From contig CAYWGD010000015.1 of the NCBI GenBank assembly GCA_964457335.1, forward strand, positions 32,997 through 96,996: a stretch of DNA of 64,000 nucleotides. Reading direction: 5' to 3'. Shown piece after piece: positions 1 to 8,188 of this stretch. The stretch comes from CAJBVW01 sp964457335. Its GTDB lineage: Bacteria; Myxococcota_A; UBA796; SXON01. The notes under the pieces are model-generated. The model saw only the letters and a list, made by a program, of their open reading frames with translations, was not told the origin of the DNA and searched no databases. Position numbers and translations under genes: made by a program. Within the stretch, counting starts at the first letter, position 1, and each line of letters begins with the position of its first letter.

Positions 1-27
1 GTCCACCGGCGCGCTCCCGAGGCCTCC

Positions 28-1086
28 ATGCGCGTGATCCCGCTCGTCTTCGTCCTCGCCGCCTGTGAATCCGACAAGTACGTGCTCGACACCAGCGACA
101 CGGCCGACACCGGCGTGACGCAGTGCGGGCGCATCCGCGGCACGGAAGGCGTGCTGATGTACCAGGACGACGGAAGCACCGTGCGCTCGCCGCTCGAGTC
201 GCCGAACCCCACCGACGTGACCACCGGCGTCGCTGGCCCGCTTGGGGACGACCGGACCTACGCCGCCGTGATCGACGGCCGGGTGCTGCTCTCCGTCGAC
301 GGCGGCTGCAACTGGGAGGCCCAGGGAGCGCTCGGCTCGGGCGACTGGCGCCTCCGCGCCGCCGGCGAGCGCATCTACGCCTTCGACATGCGTTCCACGG
401 CCGGCGCGCGCTCCGACGACGGCGGCCTCTCCTGGACCCCCTTCGACGCCGGCGAGGCCTTCATCGGCCTCCCGGTCGTGGATCCCTTCGACCCCACCCG
501 CCTGCGCGGCCTGCAGAGCCGCGGCGTGGTCACCACCGCCGACGGCGGGGACACCTGGACCGCGGGCGCTGGGCTCCCCGGCACGCTGGGGACCCCCGCG
601 GACGGAGACCTCTCCGCCACCAACCTCGAGATCGCGGTCGTCGGCGGGAGCGGCGGCGCCTGGCGCACGTCCGACGCCGGCGGCACCTGGCTCCCCATCA
701 TCGAGGACGCGGCGGTCACCGCGCTCGCCATCCACCCCGACGATCCCGCCGTGTTCTTCGCGCAGTCCACCGACGGCGAGGGGGTCCGCACCATCTCGCG
801 CAGCGCCGACTCCGGCGGCACCTGGGCGCGCCAGGTCGACTCCACCCAGATCGAGCTCTCCGTCGAGCCCGAGCTCTGGCCGGTGCCGGGCAACCCGCTC
901 CGCGCGCTCGCCGCGTACGGCCCCGTCTACAACGAGAACACCGAGAGCGACGGCGTGAACCTCTACATCGTCACGGGCGGCGAGGGCACGCGATCGATCT
1001 TCGTCGGCACGTGGTTCCACATCCACCAGTTCGCCTTCGGTGGCGACCGGTGGGTCGCCGCCGTGGACGCGGTCACCGGGGGGTGA
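28..1086 (+). CDS. Asp-box (BNR-type) repeat lipoprotein
   Basis: Predicted surface lipoprotein of 352 residues. A short signal peptide ends in a lipobox with the acylated Cys at residue 13, followed by a short Asp/Thr-rich linker (residues 21-28). The body carries five Asp-box motifs of the S-x-D-x-G-x-x-W type, near residues 89-96, 129-136, 170-177, 214-221 and 259-266. Such spacing is typical of a beta-propeller of the sortilin, neuraminidase or photosynthesis-stability-factor kind. Asp-boxes are structural, so no enzymatic activity can be assigned. A GAGG lies just upstream of the ATG. It converges with the cytochrome c gene at 1145. A surface-exposed binding or sensing role is inference. 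Confidence 0.75.
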   Translation: MRVIPLVFVLAACESDKYVLDTSDTADTGVTQCGRIRGTEGVLMYQDDGSTVRSPLESPNPTDVTTGVAGPLGDDRTYAAVIDGRVLLSVDGGCNWEAQGALGSGDWRLRAAGERIYAFDMRSTAGARSDDGGLSWTPFDAGEAFIGLPVVDPFDPTRLRGLQSRGVVTTADGGDTWTAGAGLPGTLGTPADGDLSATNLEIAVVGGSGGAWRTSDAGGTWLPIIEDAAVTALAIHPDDPAVFFAQSTDGEGVRTISRSADSGGTWARQVDSTQIELSVEPELWPVPGNPLRALAAYGPVYNENTESDGVNLYIVTGGEGTRSIFVGTWFHIHQFAFGGDRWVAAVDAVTGG

Positions 1087-1143
1087 AGCCCCTCGCGACG
1101 GACCTCACCGGCCGCCACGGGGGCGGCCCATCTGGTAGGGGCT
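1087..1143. terminator. nested inverted repeats between convergent genes
   Basis: The 58 bases between two convergent stop codons hold an outer 7-bp inverted repeat (AGCCCCT at 1087-1093, AGGGGCT at 1137-1143). Inside it is a perfect 7-bp hairpin (GGCCGCC at 1110-1116, GGCGGCC at 1122-1128). Position and symmetry suit a bidirectional terminator, but neither side has a U-tract, so intrinsic termination is uncertain. Confidence 0.35.
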
Positions 1144-1144
1144 C

Positions 1145-1729
1145 CTAGCGGACCGAAGCGACCACGTCCGGCGTGACGGCGCCGTCCGCGTTGCCCCACG
1201 AGGTGCGCTCGTAGGTGGCCACCGCGGCGATGTCGTAGTCGGAGAGCTGGCCGCCCTGCGGGGGCATGGCGCCGTTGTACGCCTTCCCGAGGACCTCGAT
1301 CGGGCCCTGCAGGCCGTGCACGATGATCCGGGCGTGGTTCGCCGGCTCGCCGTAGAACGCGCCGGCGCCCGCGAGCGGGGGGAAGTTGTCGCCGAGGCCC
1401 TTGCCGTCGGCCTGGTGACAGCCGGAGCACACGCTCGTGTAGACCTTCTCGCCGTGCGCGCGGAGCGACTCGGTGTCGGTCGGGCCGTCCTTGACGCTCG
1501 CGAAGGCGGGGCCGGTCGCCACGGCGATGGCCGGAACGTCGGGCTTGATCGCCGGGGAGGCGCAGTACTTGTACCCGGTGACCGGGCTCGTGGCCCAGGC
1601 GTTGCAGTCCCCGCGGTGGCGGTACTTGTAGTGGGCCTGGAGCTCGGCCGAGTCCTCGTCGTAGGCACGGTGGCACCCGAACAGGAGCGCGGGGAGGAGG
1701 GCAAGCAGCGGAAGCCGGGACGTCGACAT
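1145..1729 (-). CDS. monoheme cytochrome c lipoprotein
   Basis: Lipid-anchored class I cytochrome c of 194 residues, expected to carry electrons at the periplasmic face of the membrane. The signal peptide ends in a lipobox with Cys19. The heme motif CSGCH is at residues 101-105, and a likely distal Met ligand lies in GAMPPQG near residue 155. The start at 1729 is chosen over an in-frame ATG at 1768 because it begins directly with the signal peptide and has GAGG upstream. It lies close to the downstream end of the cytochrome oxidase operon, so it may donate electrons to that oxidase, although no partner is proven. Confidence 0.85.
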   Translation of the reverse strand: MSTSRLPLLALLPALLFGCHRAYDEDSAELQAHYKYRHRGDCNAWATSPVTGYKYCASPAIKPDVPAIAVATGPAFASVKDGPTDTESLRAHGEKVYTSVCSGCHQADGKGLGDNFPPLAGAGAFYGEPANHARIIVHGLQGPIEVLGKAYNGAMPPQGGQLSDYDIAAVATYERTSWGNADGAVTPDVVASVR

Positions 1730-1806
1730 GCTACCTCGCGTCGGTGGCGGGGCGCCCTTATAGCGCATCTCGTCCTGGTCGGCACTGGCGCGAGTTAGGA
1801 GAGGTC

Positions 1807-2007
1807 ATGGACCTCGATCCCTCCGCAACGCGCCGCGGCTACAAGCAGGTCGCCGTGGCCCTCGTCTCGTGTACCGCCATCGGGGCGCTCCTCGGCCCTT
1901 GGCTGCTCGACATGACCGACTGGACCCTGGCGCGAAAGATCCTCGTCGGCACCGGCATCGGCGCCTGGTGCGGGCTCTTGATCAGCGCGCGTCGTCTGAT
2001 GATGTAG
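1807..2007 (+). CDS. small two-helix membrane protein
   Basis: A 66-residue protein with two predicted transmembrane helices (about residues 14-32 and 42-58) and a basic N-terminus. Its proportions resemble small AtpZ/AtpI-like proteins, but I cannot assign a family. A strong Shine-Dalgarno sequence (GGAGAGG) supports the ATG at 1807 over the longer in-frame start at 1744. Third codon positions are GC-rich like those of neighbouring real genes. The last 26 bases overlap, tail to tail, the end of the 59-residue protein on the other strand. It is divergent from the cytochrome c gene at 1145-1729, with 77 bases between them. Confidence 0.65.
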   Translation: MDLDPSATRRGYKQVAVALVSCTAIGALLGPWLLDMTDWTLARKILVGTGIGAWCGLLISARRLMM

Positions 2008-2161
2008 CGCGGCGGTACACCCACCACGCCACACCGCCGATGAACGCGAGCGGGAGCAGGCTCAACATCGCGGTCATCGCGACGTAGGCGTGCTCGTTGT
2101 TGGCGCCGGGCGCTCCGCAGACGGGACAGGCCCAGGCCAGCCCGGCGAGCGCCAGGAGCAT
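1982..2161 (-). CDS. 59-residue CPVC-motif membrane protein at the end of the cox operon
   Basis: The last gene of the cytochrome oxidase operon. The protein has a hydrophobic N-terminal segment (residues 1-11), immediately followed by a CPVC motif (12-15), then one transmembrane helix (about 28-49) and a short charged tail. Its ATG overlaps the stop of the preceding subunit III gene by one base, which strongly supports translation. The CxxC next to the export signal suggests a periplasmic thiol or metal site. A role in copper delivery or oxidase assembly is inference from position. It is too short for a confident family match. Confidence 0.7.
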   Translation of the reverse strand: MLLALAGLAWACPVCGAPGANNEHAYVAMTAMLSLLPLAFIGGVAWWVYRRATSSDDAR

Positions 2162-2760
2162 CACAGGTACACCCGCCAGTAGAGCACCGGCCAGAGCGCC
2201 ACGACGAAGTACCAGAACACGCGCCCGGCCTGGAAGCCCGCCTCGGTGAGGCGGCCGGCCACGAGCCTCGCGCGGAGCCAGACCAGCACGGCCAGCCCGG
2301 CGAGCACGTGCACCGCGTGCGTGCCCACGATCAGGTAGAAGAACGCGCCGTGGTTGCTCGAGGTGAGCGTGAGCCCCTCGCCGAGCAGGCCCACCCACTC
2401 GTAGCCCTGGGCCAGCACGAAGAAGGCGCCCAGCAACATCGCGCCCGTGAGCGGCGCGCGCGCGGCCCCGACCGCGTGGCGACGGCCCGCGATCACCATG
2501 AGCACCGCGCTCGCCACGAGCACCGCGGTGTTGAACGCCGTCGCCTCGATCGGCAGGCGCGGCTGACCCGGCGGCGGCCACATCGGCCAGAGGTCCCGCG
2601 TGATCGTGTGCGCGCTGACGAGCCCACCGAAGAACATCATCTCGGTGAACACGAACACGAGCGTCCCGAACACCGCGTTCGGCACCACCTGCTTCCGCTC
2701 GCGACGCCGCGCGGGGGGCGTGACCTGGAAGCCGCCGTCGAAGGTGCCGAGCGTGCTCAT
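2161..2760 (-). CDS. ctaE: cytochrome c oxidase subunit III (second copy)
   Basis: Heme-copper oxidase subunit III of 199 residues with five predicted helices, the short form lacking the first two helices of the seven-helix family. Family signatures are visible: FFGGLVSAH in the first helix and the THAVHVLAG stretch with paired histidines. This is the second subunit III in the operon; the other lies at 3215-3787. The N-terminal tail has a basic RRRERK stretch. The start codon sits at the end of the upstream subunit IV gene, with a one-base overlap (both use 2760), indicating translational coupling. It may be an alternative or paired subunit III. Confidence 0.88.
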   Translation of the reverse strand: MSTLGTFDGGFQVTPPARRRERKQVVPNAVFGTLVFVFTEMMFFGGLVSAHTITRDLWPMWPPPGQPRLPIEATAFNTAVLVASAVLMVIAGRRHAVGAARAPLTGAMLLGAFFVLAQGYEWVGLLGEGLTLTSSNHGAFFYLIVGTHAVHVLAGLAVLVWLRARLVAGRLTEAGFQAGRVFWYFVVALWPVLYWRVYL

Positions 2761-3212
2761 CAGTGCTGCCCGCCCGCCGGCGCCTCGCCGGCCGGGGCGT
2801 GCTCGCCCGCCGGGGCGCCGTGCTCACCGCCGCCGTGCGCGCCCGCGCCCGACTCGGCGGCCTTCAGGGCCCGCTCGACCTCCATCTTCGCGGCCACGTT
2901 CTCCCAGCGACGCCCCTCGTGGTTCATGACGTCGGGCGAGACCGCGGCGAAGAACAGCACCATGAAGGCGAGGCACGCGAGCAGGAAGTACCAGACGATC
3001 GGCTTCTCGACGTTCAGGTGCATGAAGTGCTTGGCGACGAGGAACGCCTTGATGAAGGCGACCCCGAAGGCCGTGATCAGCGTGATGACCCACACCCCGA
3101 TGAACGGGCCGAAGATGCTGATCATCAGGAGCACCATCAAGATGCCCCAGATCTTGATGTAGTGCTTCTCGTCGTGCGCGTGGGACTCGGCGGCGTGAGG
3201 CGTGTCCGACAT
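2760..3212 (-). CDS. ctaF: cytochrome c oxidase subunit IV family protein
   Basis: A 150-residue protein with three transmembrane helices, matching the bacterial subunit IV (CtaF/CyoD-like) fold that stabilises the oxidase. A His-rich N-terminal tail precedes the membrane region (about residues 19-95). The C-terminal 30 residues are Gly/Ala/His-rich and probably disordered. The ATG at 3212 is preferred over an in-frame start at 3254, which would run into the upstream subunit III gene. The gap to that gene's stop is two bases. Identification rests on topology and operon position more than on catalytic residues, because the family has none. Confidence 0.85.
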   Translation of the reverse strand: MSDTPHAAESHAHDEKHYIKIWGILMVLLMISIFGPFIGVWVITLITAFGVAFIKAFLVAKHFMHLNVEKPIVWYFLLACLAFMVLFFAAVSPDVMNHEGRRWENVAAKMEVERALKAAESGAGAHGGGEHGAPAGEHAPAGEAPAGGQH

Positions 3213-3214
3213 GA

Positions 3215-3787
3215 TCAGCTCGCGATGTAGAGGAGCGGGAAGAGGAAGATCCACACGAGGTCGACGAAGTGCCAGTAGATGCCGGCGTACTCGACCCGCT
3301 GGAGCTCACGGCCGTTCCACGCGTCCTTCGCGATGAAGGCCATGATGATCATGCCGGCGATGACGTGCGAGCCGTGGATGCCGGCCGCCGTGTAGTAGAA
3401 CGACCAGAAGCCGCTCGCCGTGATCGTGTACCCGTGCATGATCTCGTTGGTCCACTCGATGGACTTGATCACGAGGAACACGCCGCCGCCGGCGATGGTC
3501 AGCCCGAGCAGCTTGGCCGCCTTCTTGCCGTCGCCGTGCTCCGCCGCGTAGTGCGCGAGCACCGCGGCGAGGCTCGAGGAGAGGAGGACGAAGGTGTTCA
3601 CCGACCCCGCGATGAGGTTGGTGTGCTCGGCCTGGTACGCCCACTCGGGGTGCCCGACGCGGTGCATGAGGTACGAGACGAGGACGCCGCCGAAGATGAC
3701 GATCTCGGAGGCGATCAGCCACCAGACCGCGAGGCGGCCCGTGGGCACGCCCGTGGCGATGCGGTTGGTGGCGATGGGCTTGGCCAT
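3215..3787 (-). CDS. ctaE: cytochrome c oxidase subunit III (first copy)
   Basis: Subunit III of the heme-copper oxidase, 190 residues and five helices. Signatures include FGGVLVSYLMHR in the first helix, an SSLAAVLAHYAAEHG segment, and IHGSHVIAG with the conserved His pair. The C-terminus ends in the family-typical WHFVDLVWIFLFPLLY. It follows subunit I with a 15-base gap and precedes subunit IV by two bases. With the copy at 2161-2760 it makes two subunit III genes in one operon. They are clearly related but diverged, so this is not a recent duplication. Confidence 0.92.
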   Translation of the reverse strand: MAKPIATNRIATGVPTGRLAVWWLIASEIVIFGGVLVSYLMHRVGHPEWAYQAEHTNLIAGSVNTFVLLSSSLAAVLAHYAAEHGDGKKAAKLLGLTIAGGGVFLVIKSIEWTNEIMHGYTITASGFWSFYYTAAGIHGSHVIAGMIIMAFIAKDAWNGRELQRVEYAGIYWHFVDLVWIFLFPLLYIAS

Positions 3788-3802
3788 GAGCTCAACCTCT
3801 CC

Positions 3803-5524
3803 TTAGGGGACGTTCTGGGGCCAGAAGTCGTCCTTCCGACCAGGCACGCTGTACTCGTACGGCCCGCGATGGACCTCGGGCATGGCATCCGGGGGCCAGT
3901 TGCCGTGGCCGGGGGGGTTCTCCGGCGTGGTCCACTCGAGCGTGGTGGCGTTCCAGGGGTTCGTCGGGGCCTTCTTGCCACGGAACATGCTGTAGAAGAA
4001 GTTCCAGACGAAGAGCACCTGCGCGAGGAGCAGCACGATCAGCGACACCGTCGCGAAGATGCGGAGATCCTGGAGGTCCGGCGTGCCCTGCTGGGCGAAG
4101 TTGTTGTAGTTGTAGATGCGCCGGTGGTCGCCCGCCGAGCCCGTCACGAACAGCGGGATGAAGATCCCGTTGAACGAGAAGAAGGTCAGCCAGAAGTGCA
4201 GCTTCCCGATGGGCTCGTTCAGGTAGCGCCCGAACATCTTCGGGAACCAGTAGGTGAGCCCCGCGAACGTCCCGATGATGGCGATCGGGAAGAACGTGTA
4301 GTGGAAGTGCGCGATGACGAAGTAGGTGTCGTGCAGGTAGATGTCGGAGCCGCTGGCGCCGAGGAAGATGCCGGTGACGCCGCCGATGATGAACGTGAAC
4401 ATGAAGCCGAGCGCCCACAACATCGGCACCGAGAAGGTGATCGAGCCGCCGTAGAGCGTGGCGATGTACAGGAACACCATCTCGGCGATGGGGATCGAGA
4501 TGAGCACGGTCGTCGCCGTGAACACGTTCGCCATGCGCGGATCGATGCCGGCCACGAACTGGTGGTGCGCCCACACGAAGAAGGACAGAACGCCGGTCGC
4601 GATGGCCGTGTAGATGATCGGCTTGTAGCCGAACAGCTTCTTGCGCGCGAAGGCCGGGACGATCTCCGCCACGATGCCGATCGCGGGCAGGAGCACCACG
4701 TACACCTCGGGGTGCCCGAAGAACCAGAACAGGTGCTGCCAGAGGATCGGGTCGCCGCCGTGGGTCGGGTCGAAGAAGTGCGTGCCGAGGTTCTGGTCGA
4801 ACAGCAGCATGATCGCGCCCGCGATGAGCGGACCGACCGAGCCCATGAAGAGGATGCTGGCGATGCAGATGAACCACACCACCACCGGCACGTCGTGCCA
4901 CTTCATGCCCGGCGCGCGCGAGTTCATCGCCGTCGTGATGAAGTTGATGCCGCCGACGAGGAACGCGGCGAACTCGATCGCGACCGCGGCCAGCCACATG
5001 GTGGAGCCGGTGGGCGTGAGGTTGAACTCACCCTTCGCGGACAGCGGCGGGTAGGAGGTCCAGGCGCCGCCGAACGCGCCACCCGGCACGAACCAGGACG
5101 CCACGACGATGATCGCGCTGAGCAGGAAGAGCTGGTAGCTCAGGCGGTTCAGGCGCGGGAACACCATGTCGTCCGCGCCGACCATCAGCGGGATGAGGTA
5201 GTTGCCGAACGCGGCGACCAGCACGGGCATCGCCACCCAGAAGACCATCACGCTGCCGTGCTGGGTCACGAGGGCGTTGTACTCGGTCGGGGACACGACC
5301 CCGAAGAACGGCACGCTCATGCCCGGGAACGCGAGCTGCATCCGGAAGGCGTACGCGAAGAAGCCGGCGAACACCGCCATCACCAGGCCGGTGAGCATGT
5401 ACTGCTTGGCGATGTACTTGTGGTCCAGCGGGAAGAGGTACTTCTCCGCGAACGTCAGCTCGTGGTGCTCGTGGCCGTGATCGCCGCCGTGGGACGAGGC
5501 CACGTCGTGCGTGGGGTGCGACAT
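3803..5524 (-). CDS. ctaD: cytochrome c oxidase subunit I
   Basis: Catalytic subunit of an aa3-type cytochrome c oxidase, 573 residues and about twelve helices. It reduces O2 to water and pumps protons. Visible ligands are the low-spin heme His in TQHGSVMVFW (residue 89), the CuB His and cross-linked Tyr in HPEVYVVLLP (271 and 275), the CuB His pair at 320-321, and the HFH heme ligands at 406 and 408. The HPEVY form, with Tyr four residues after His, fits the A family. The N-terminal 20 residues are His-rich. It is translated after subunit II in the operon. Confidence 0.97.
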   Translation of the reverse strand: MSHPTHDVASSHGGDHGHEHHELTFAEKYLFPLDHKYIAKQYMLTGLVMAVFAGFFAYAFRMQLAFPGMSVPFFGVVSPTEYNALVTQHGSVMVFWVAMPVLVAAFGNYLIPLMVGADDMVFPRLNRLSYQLFLLSAIIVVASWFVPGGAFGGAWTSYPPLSAKGEFNLTPTGSTMWLAAVAIEFAAFLVGGINFITTAMNSRAPGMKWHDVPVVVWFICIASILFMGSVGPLIAGAIMLLFDQNLGTHFFDPTHGGDPILWQHLFWFFGHPEVYVVLLPAIGIVAEIVPAFARKKLFGYKPIIYTAIATGVLSFFVWAHHQFVAGIDPRMANVFTATTVLISIPIAEMVFLYIATLYGGSITFSVPMLWALGFMFTFIIGGVTGIFLGASGSDIYLHDTYFVIAHFHYTFFPIAIIGTFAGLTYWFPKMFGRYLNEPIGKLHFWLTFFSFNGIFIPLFVTGSAGDHRRIYNYNNFAQQGTPDLQDLRIFATVSLIVLLLAQVLFVWNFFYSMFRGKKAPTNPWNATTLEWTTPENPPGHGNWPPDAMPEVHRGPYEYSVPGRKDDFWPQNVP

Positions 5525-5539
5525 CGCTGCCCTCTCGGT

Positions 5540-6211
5540 TCAGTTGGTCGGGGAAGCGCTCGCCTGCCAGGCGGCGTATTCCTCGGGAGTGTGGACGATC
5601 ACCCGGGCACCCATGATCCCGTGCCCGATCCCGCAGATCTCGGCGCACTGGATGTCGTAGGCCCCCGGGCGGTTCGGCTCGAACCAGCCGGTGATGACGC
5701 GACCCGGAACGGCGTCCTGCTTGAGGCGGAACGCCGGCACCGAGAAGCTGTGGAGCACGTCACGCGCCTCGAGCTTGAAGTGCACGAGCTCGTCGACCTG
5801 GACGTGGAGCTCGTCGACGGTCTTGATGTCGTCCGCCGTGCCGAGCTTCTTGTCCGCGCCGGGGTGCGCGAAGCTCCAGGCCCACTGCTGGCTCATGATG
5901 CCCACCTCGCTCTCGGCGGGCGGCAGGTCCTGCTTGACCGTGTACCAGACCTGCACGGCCGCCGCGATGATCGCGAAGTCGCACAGGATGATGAGGTAAT
6001 GCGGCCACTCCACCCAGCGCTTCAGGTGGTGCTCGGTGCCGGTGATGTACTGCGCGGGCACGCCCGCGCGCTTCCGGAACCGGAACAGCAGGTAGAAGAA
6101 CGCGATGTTGGTGAGGATGTACCAGAACCCGACCAGCCCGCCGACCAGCGCGAAGACGAAGTCGATGTCGTCAGCGAACGTGGACGCGGGGACGACGAGC
6201 CATTCGAGCAT
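5540..6211 (-). CDS. ctaC: cytochrome c oxidase subunit II
   Basis: Subunit II of 223 residues. Two N-terminal helices (about 18-45 and 70-92) anchor a periplasmic cupredoxin domain. All CuA ligands are present: His154 in HSFSVPAFR, then Cys189, Glu191, Cys193, His197 and Met200 in CAEICGIGHGIM. Electrons enter here from cytochrome c. There is no fused cytochrome c domain; instead a separate diheme cytochrome c opens the operon. No cleavable signal sequence is obvious, the first helix acting as the anchor. The gene lies 15 bases before subunit I. Confidence 0.96.
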   Translation of the reverse strand: MLEWLVVPASTFADDIDFVFALVGGLVGFWYILTNIAFFYLLFRFRKRAGVPAQYITGTEHHLKRWVEWPHYLIILCDFAIIAAAVQVWYTVKQDLPPAESEVGIMSQQWAWSFAHPGADKKLGTADDIKTVDELHVQVDELVHFKLEARDVLHSFSVPAFRLKQDAVPGRVITGWFEPNRPGAYDIQCAEICGIGHGIMGARVIVHTPEEYAAWQASASPTN

Positions 6212-6223
6212 GACTGTGCCGCC

Positions 6224-6337
6224 TCAGAGGATGAAGGTGAAGACGGTGCCGCAGAACAGCGCCGCTCCGATGATGGTGACGATGAACACCTTCTTGGCGA
6301 CGACCTCGCCTTCGTCGTAGGTCTCTTGTTCCGACAT
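6224..6337 (-). CDS. 37-residue single-helix membrane peptide of the cox operon
   Basis: A small gene between the diheme cytochrome c and subunit II. It encodes an acidic N-terminus (MSEQETYDEGEVV) and one transmembrane helix covering about residues 17-36, ending in FIL. It begins 9 bases after the diheme cytochrome stop (6347) and ends 12 bases before the subunit II start (6211), in the same direction, so it fits the operon exactly. Small single-helix subunits are known in several oxidases. A structural role here is inference, and I do not recognise the family. Confidence 0.65.
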   Translation of the reverse strand: MSEQETYDEGEVVAKKVFIVTIIGAALFCGTVFTFIL

Positions 6338-6346
6338 GAGGTGCTC

Positions 6347-7012
6347 CTACTTGGGGAGGGTCGCGACGTGCGCGAGCACGTCCTTCATCGCCTGCTCGTC
6401 CGGCAGGGTGGCCGCCATGGGCCGCATGGTGGCGCCACGGGTGTCCTTGGGGTGGGTCCCCCGGACGCCGGCCTTGAAGTTGTTCAGCTGGTTGAGCTGG
6501 TACCAGTCGTTCGTCGCGGTGAGCGGCGGGGCGCCGAGCTGCTCGTTCCCCTTGCCGTCCGCGCCGTGACACGCCTGGCACGTGGCGAAGTACGTGGCGC
6601 CCTTGGCGGCGTCCCCCCCCGCGAGCTGAGCCGCGGGCGGCTTCGGCGCGAGCGAGGCGGCGTAGGCGATGACCGGCTGGACCTCGGTCGGGTCGAGCGT
6701 GAGCGCCATCGGGCGCATCCGCATGCCCTGCACGTCGTCGTAGTGCGTGCCCCGCAGACCGGCGCGGAAGCCCTCGAGTTGGTTCTTGATGTACCACTCG
6801 GGGAGGCCGGCGATGGCCGGCGCCTTCGCGAGATCGCTGCCGCCACCGTCGAGACCGTGGCACGGGGCGCAGTTGTTGTTGAACATCACCTCGCCCGAGT
6901 GGGTCGTGGCGAGCGCGCTGCTGGAGTCGCAGCCGGCGACCAACATCGCAGCAATCGCGACGGCCGAGAGACGGGCGAGACGTGGCCCCGGTGAGACGGT
7001 TCCAGCCTTCAC
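6347..7012 (-). CDS. diheme cytochrome c lipoprotein, first gene of the cox operon
   Basis: Lipoprotein (lipobox Cys28) with two homologous class I cytochrome c domains, like cytochrome c4. Heme motifs are CAPCH (residues 48-52) and CQACH (145-149). Each is followed by a similar stretch containing an RGTH motif and an MRPM distal-ligand region, so the protein is an internal duplication. A GTG at 7012 is chosen as start: it has GGAG upstream and leads directly into the signal peptide, whereas the longer ATG start at 7183 would add 57 unconserved-looking residues. It probably donates electrons to CuA of the oxidase encoded just downstream. Confidence 0.88.
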   Translation of the reverse strand: MKAGTVSPGPRLARLSAVAIAAMLVAGCDSSSALATTHSGEVMFNNNCAPCHGLDGGGSDLAKAPAIAGLPEWYIKNQLEGFRAGLRGTHYDDVQGMRMRPMALTLDPTEVQPVIAYAASLAPKPPAAQLAGGDAAKGATYFATCQACHGADGKGNEQLGAPPLTATNDWYQLNQLNNFKAGVRGTHPKDTRGATMRPMAATLPDEQAMKDVLAHVATLPK

Positions 7013-7264
7013 GGACGACGCTCCAGGTTCTAATGCGTCAGCGTGCCGGTTCGGTCGAAGTGAGCGAGCCGGGGCGCGGGCGGCGCGGTGGCCGACCGTT
7101 TTACTCCGTGACAGCGAAGCGGGCAAGGGCTGGGAACGGGGCCGCCCGCCGCTCGCGGAGATGGCTTGCGCGCGGCCGGACATCGGCCTGCCGCGCGTCT
7201 CCCCGCAGGTCGCCCGAGCGTCCGCGCCGGGTGGCGCGCGTGCGCGGCGACGACCGGACGGGCC

Positions 7265-8188
7265 TCACGGCAGCGGGCCCCAGAACCCCGGCGGGTAGAG
7301 CGGCCGCAGCGCACAGTCCACGAGCATCGCCCCGAACAGGAGGAAGAGGTAGACGATCGAGACCCGGAACACCCTGTAGTCGACCCGGGGGTCGTCGGCG
7401 CGGGCGGAGCGGGACACCGCGTACAGGAACCACACCCCCGAGCCCAAGGCCACGGCGCCGTACAGCGGGCTCAGCAGCCCGAGCGGCACGGGTGCCAGCG
7501 AGACGAGCAACAGGACCACCGTGTAGGCGATCGACTGCCGGCGGGTGGCACGGTCCCCGATCACGCTGGGCATCATCGGGAAACCGGCGGCCTCGTACTC
7601 GCGCTTGCGGAAGATGGCGATCGCCCAGAAGTGGGGGGGCGTCCACAGGAACACGATCGCGAAGAGGATCCAGCTCGCCCAGGTGAGGCCCCCGGTGAGC
7701 GCCGCCTCGGCGATCATCGGCGCGGTCGCCCCGGCCGCCCCGCCGATCACGATGTTCTGCGGGGTGCGCGGCTTGAGCCAGATCGTGTACACGAACACGT
7801 AGAAGAGGATCGTGGCCACGCCGACCACCGCCGCGAGGGCGCCGCCCACGAGCCAGAGCACGAGCGTGGACACGACGCTGAAGAACACGCCGAGACCGAG
7901 CGCCTCGCCGGGGGCGACCGCGGCGGCGGGGAGCGGCCGCTCGCGCGTCCGTGCCATCCGCGCGTCGGTCTCGCGCTCCAGGTAGGCGTTCAGCGTGCTC
8001 GAGGCCGCGCCTGCGAGCGCCGTCCCCACGAGCACCACGAACGCCTTCCCGAAGGAGGGCCAGCCGTGGATGCCGAGGATCGGCAGCCCGGTGAACAGGA
8101 CGAGCAGGAGGACGCGCGGGCGCGTCATCTCCCACCACATGCGCACGCGCCCCAGGGCGCTCGCGGGCACCGACACCGCCGCGCTCAC
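7265..8188 (-). CDS. ctaB: protoheme IX farnesyltransferase (heme O synthase)
   Basis: UbiA-family membrane prenyltransferase of 307 residues that converts heme B to heme O with farnesyl diphosphate. It shows the first Asp-rich site as NAYLERETDARM (the N-x-x-x-D-x-x-x-D pattern) and RTRERPLP after it. KPRTPQNIVIGG and the WTPPHFWAIAI region are diagnostic of heme O synthase. A GTG start at 8188 overlaps the ctaA stop by four bases (GTGA), showing coupling. The open frame continues far upstream, but that part is antisense-type read-through of ctaA. It supplies the heme A pathway for the adjacent aa3 oxidase. Confidence 0.93.
   Translation of the reverse strand: MSAAVSVPASALGRVRMWWEMTRPRVLLLVLFTGLPILGIHGWPSFGKAFVVLVGTALAGAASSTLNAYLERETDARMARTRERPLPAAAVAPGEALGLGVFFSVVSTLVLWLVGGALAAVVGVATILFYVFVYTIWLKPRTPQNIVIGGAAGATAPMIAEAALTGGLTWASWILFAIVFLWTPPHFWAIAIFRKREYEAAGFPMMPSVIGDRATRRQSIAYTVVLLLVSLAPVPLGLLSPLYGAVALGSGVWFLYAVSRSARADDPRVDYRVFRVSIVYLFLLFGAMLVDCALRPLYPPGFWGPLP

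Noticed and set aside
3269..6994. A 1241-codon plus-strand frame across the cytochrome oxidase genes
   Set aside because: It is antisense to subunits I, II and III, which carry all expected ligands; the translated product is low-complexity Arg/Glu/Asp/His.
7030..7314. A 94-codon minus-strand frame in the gap upstream of the cox operon
   Set aside because: It is Arg/Pro/Ala-rich, has no ribosome binding site that I can see, and overlaps the end of ctaB; I treat it as chance.
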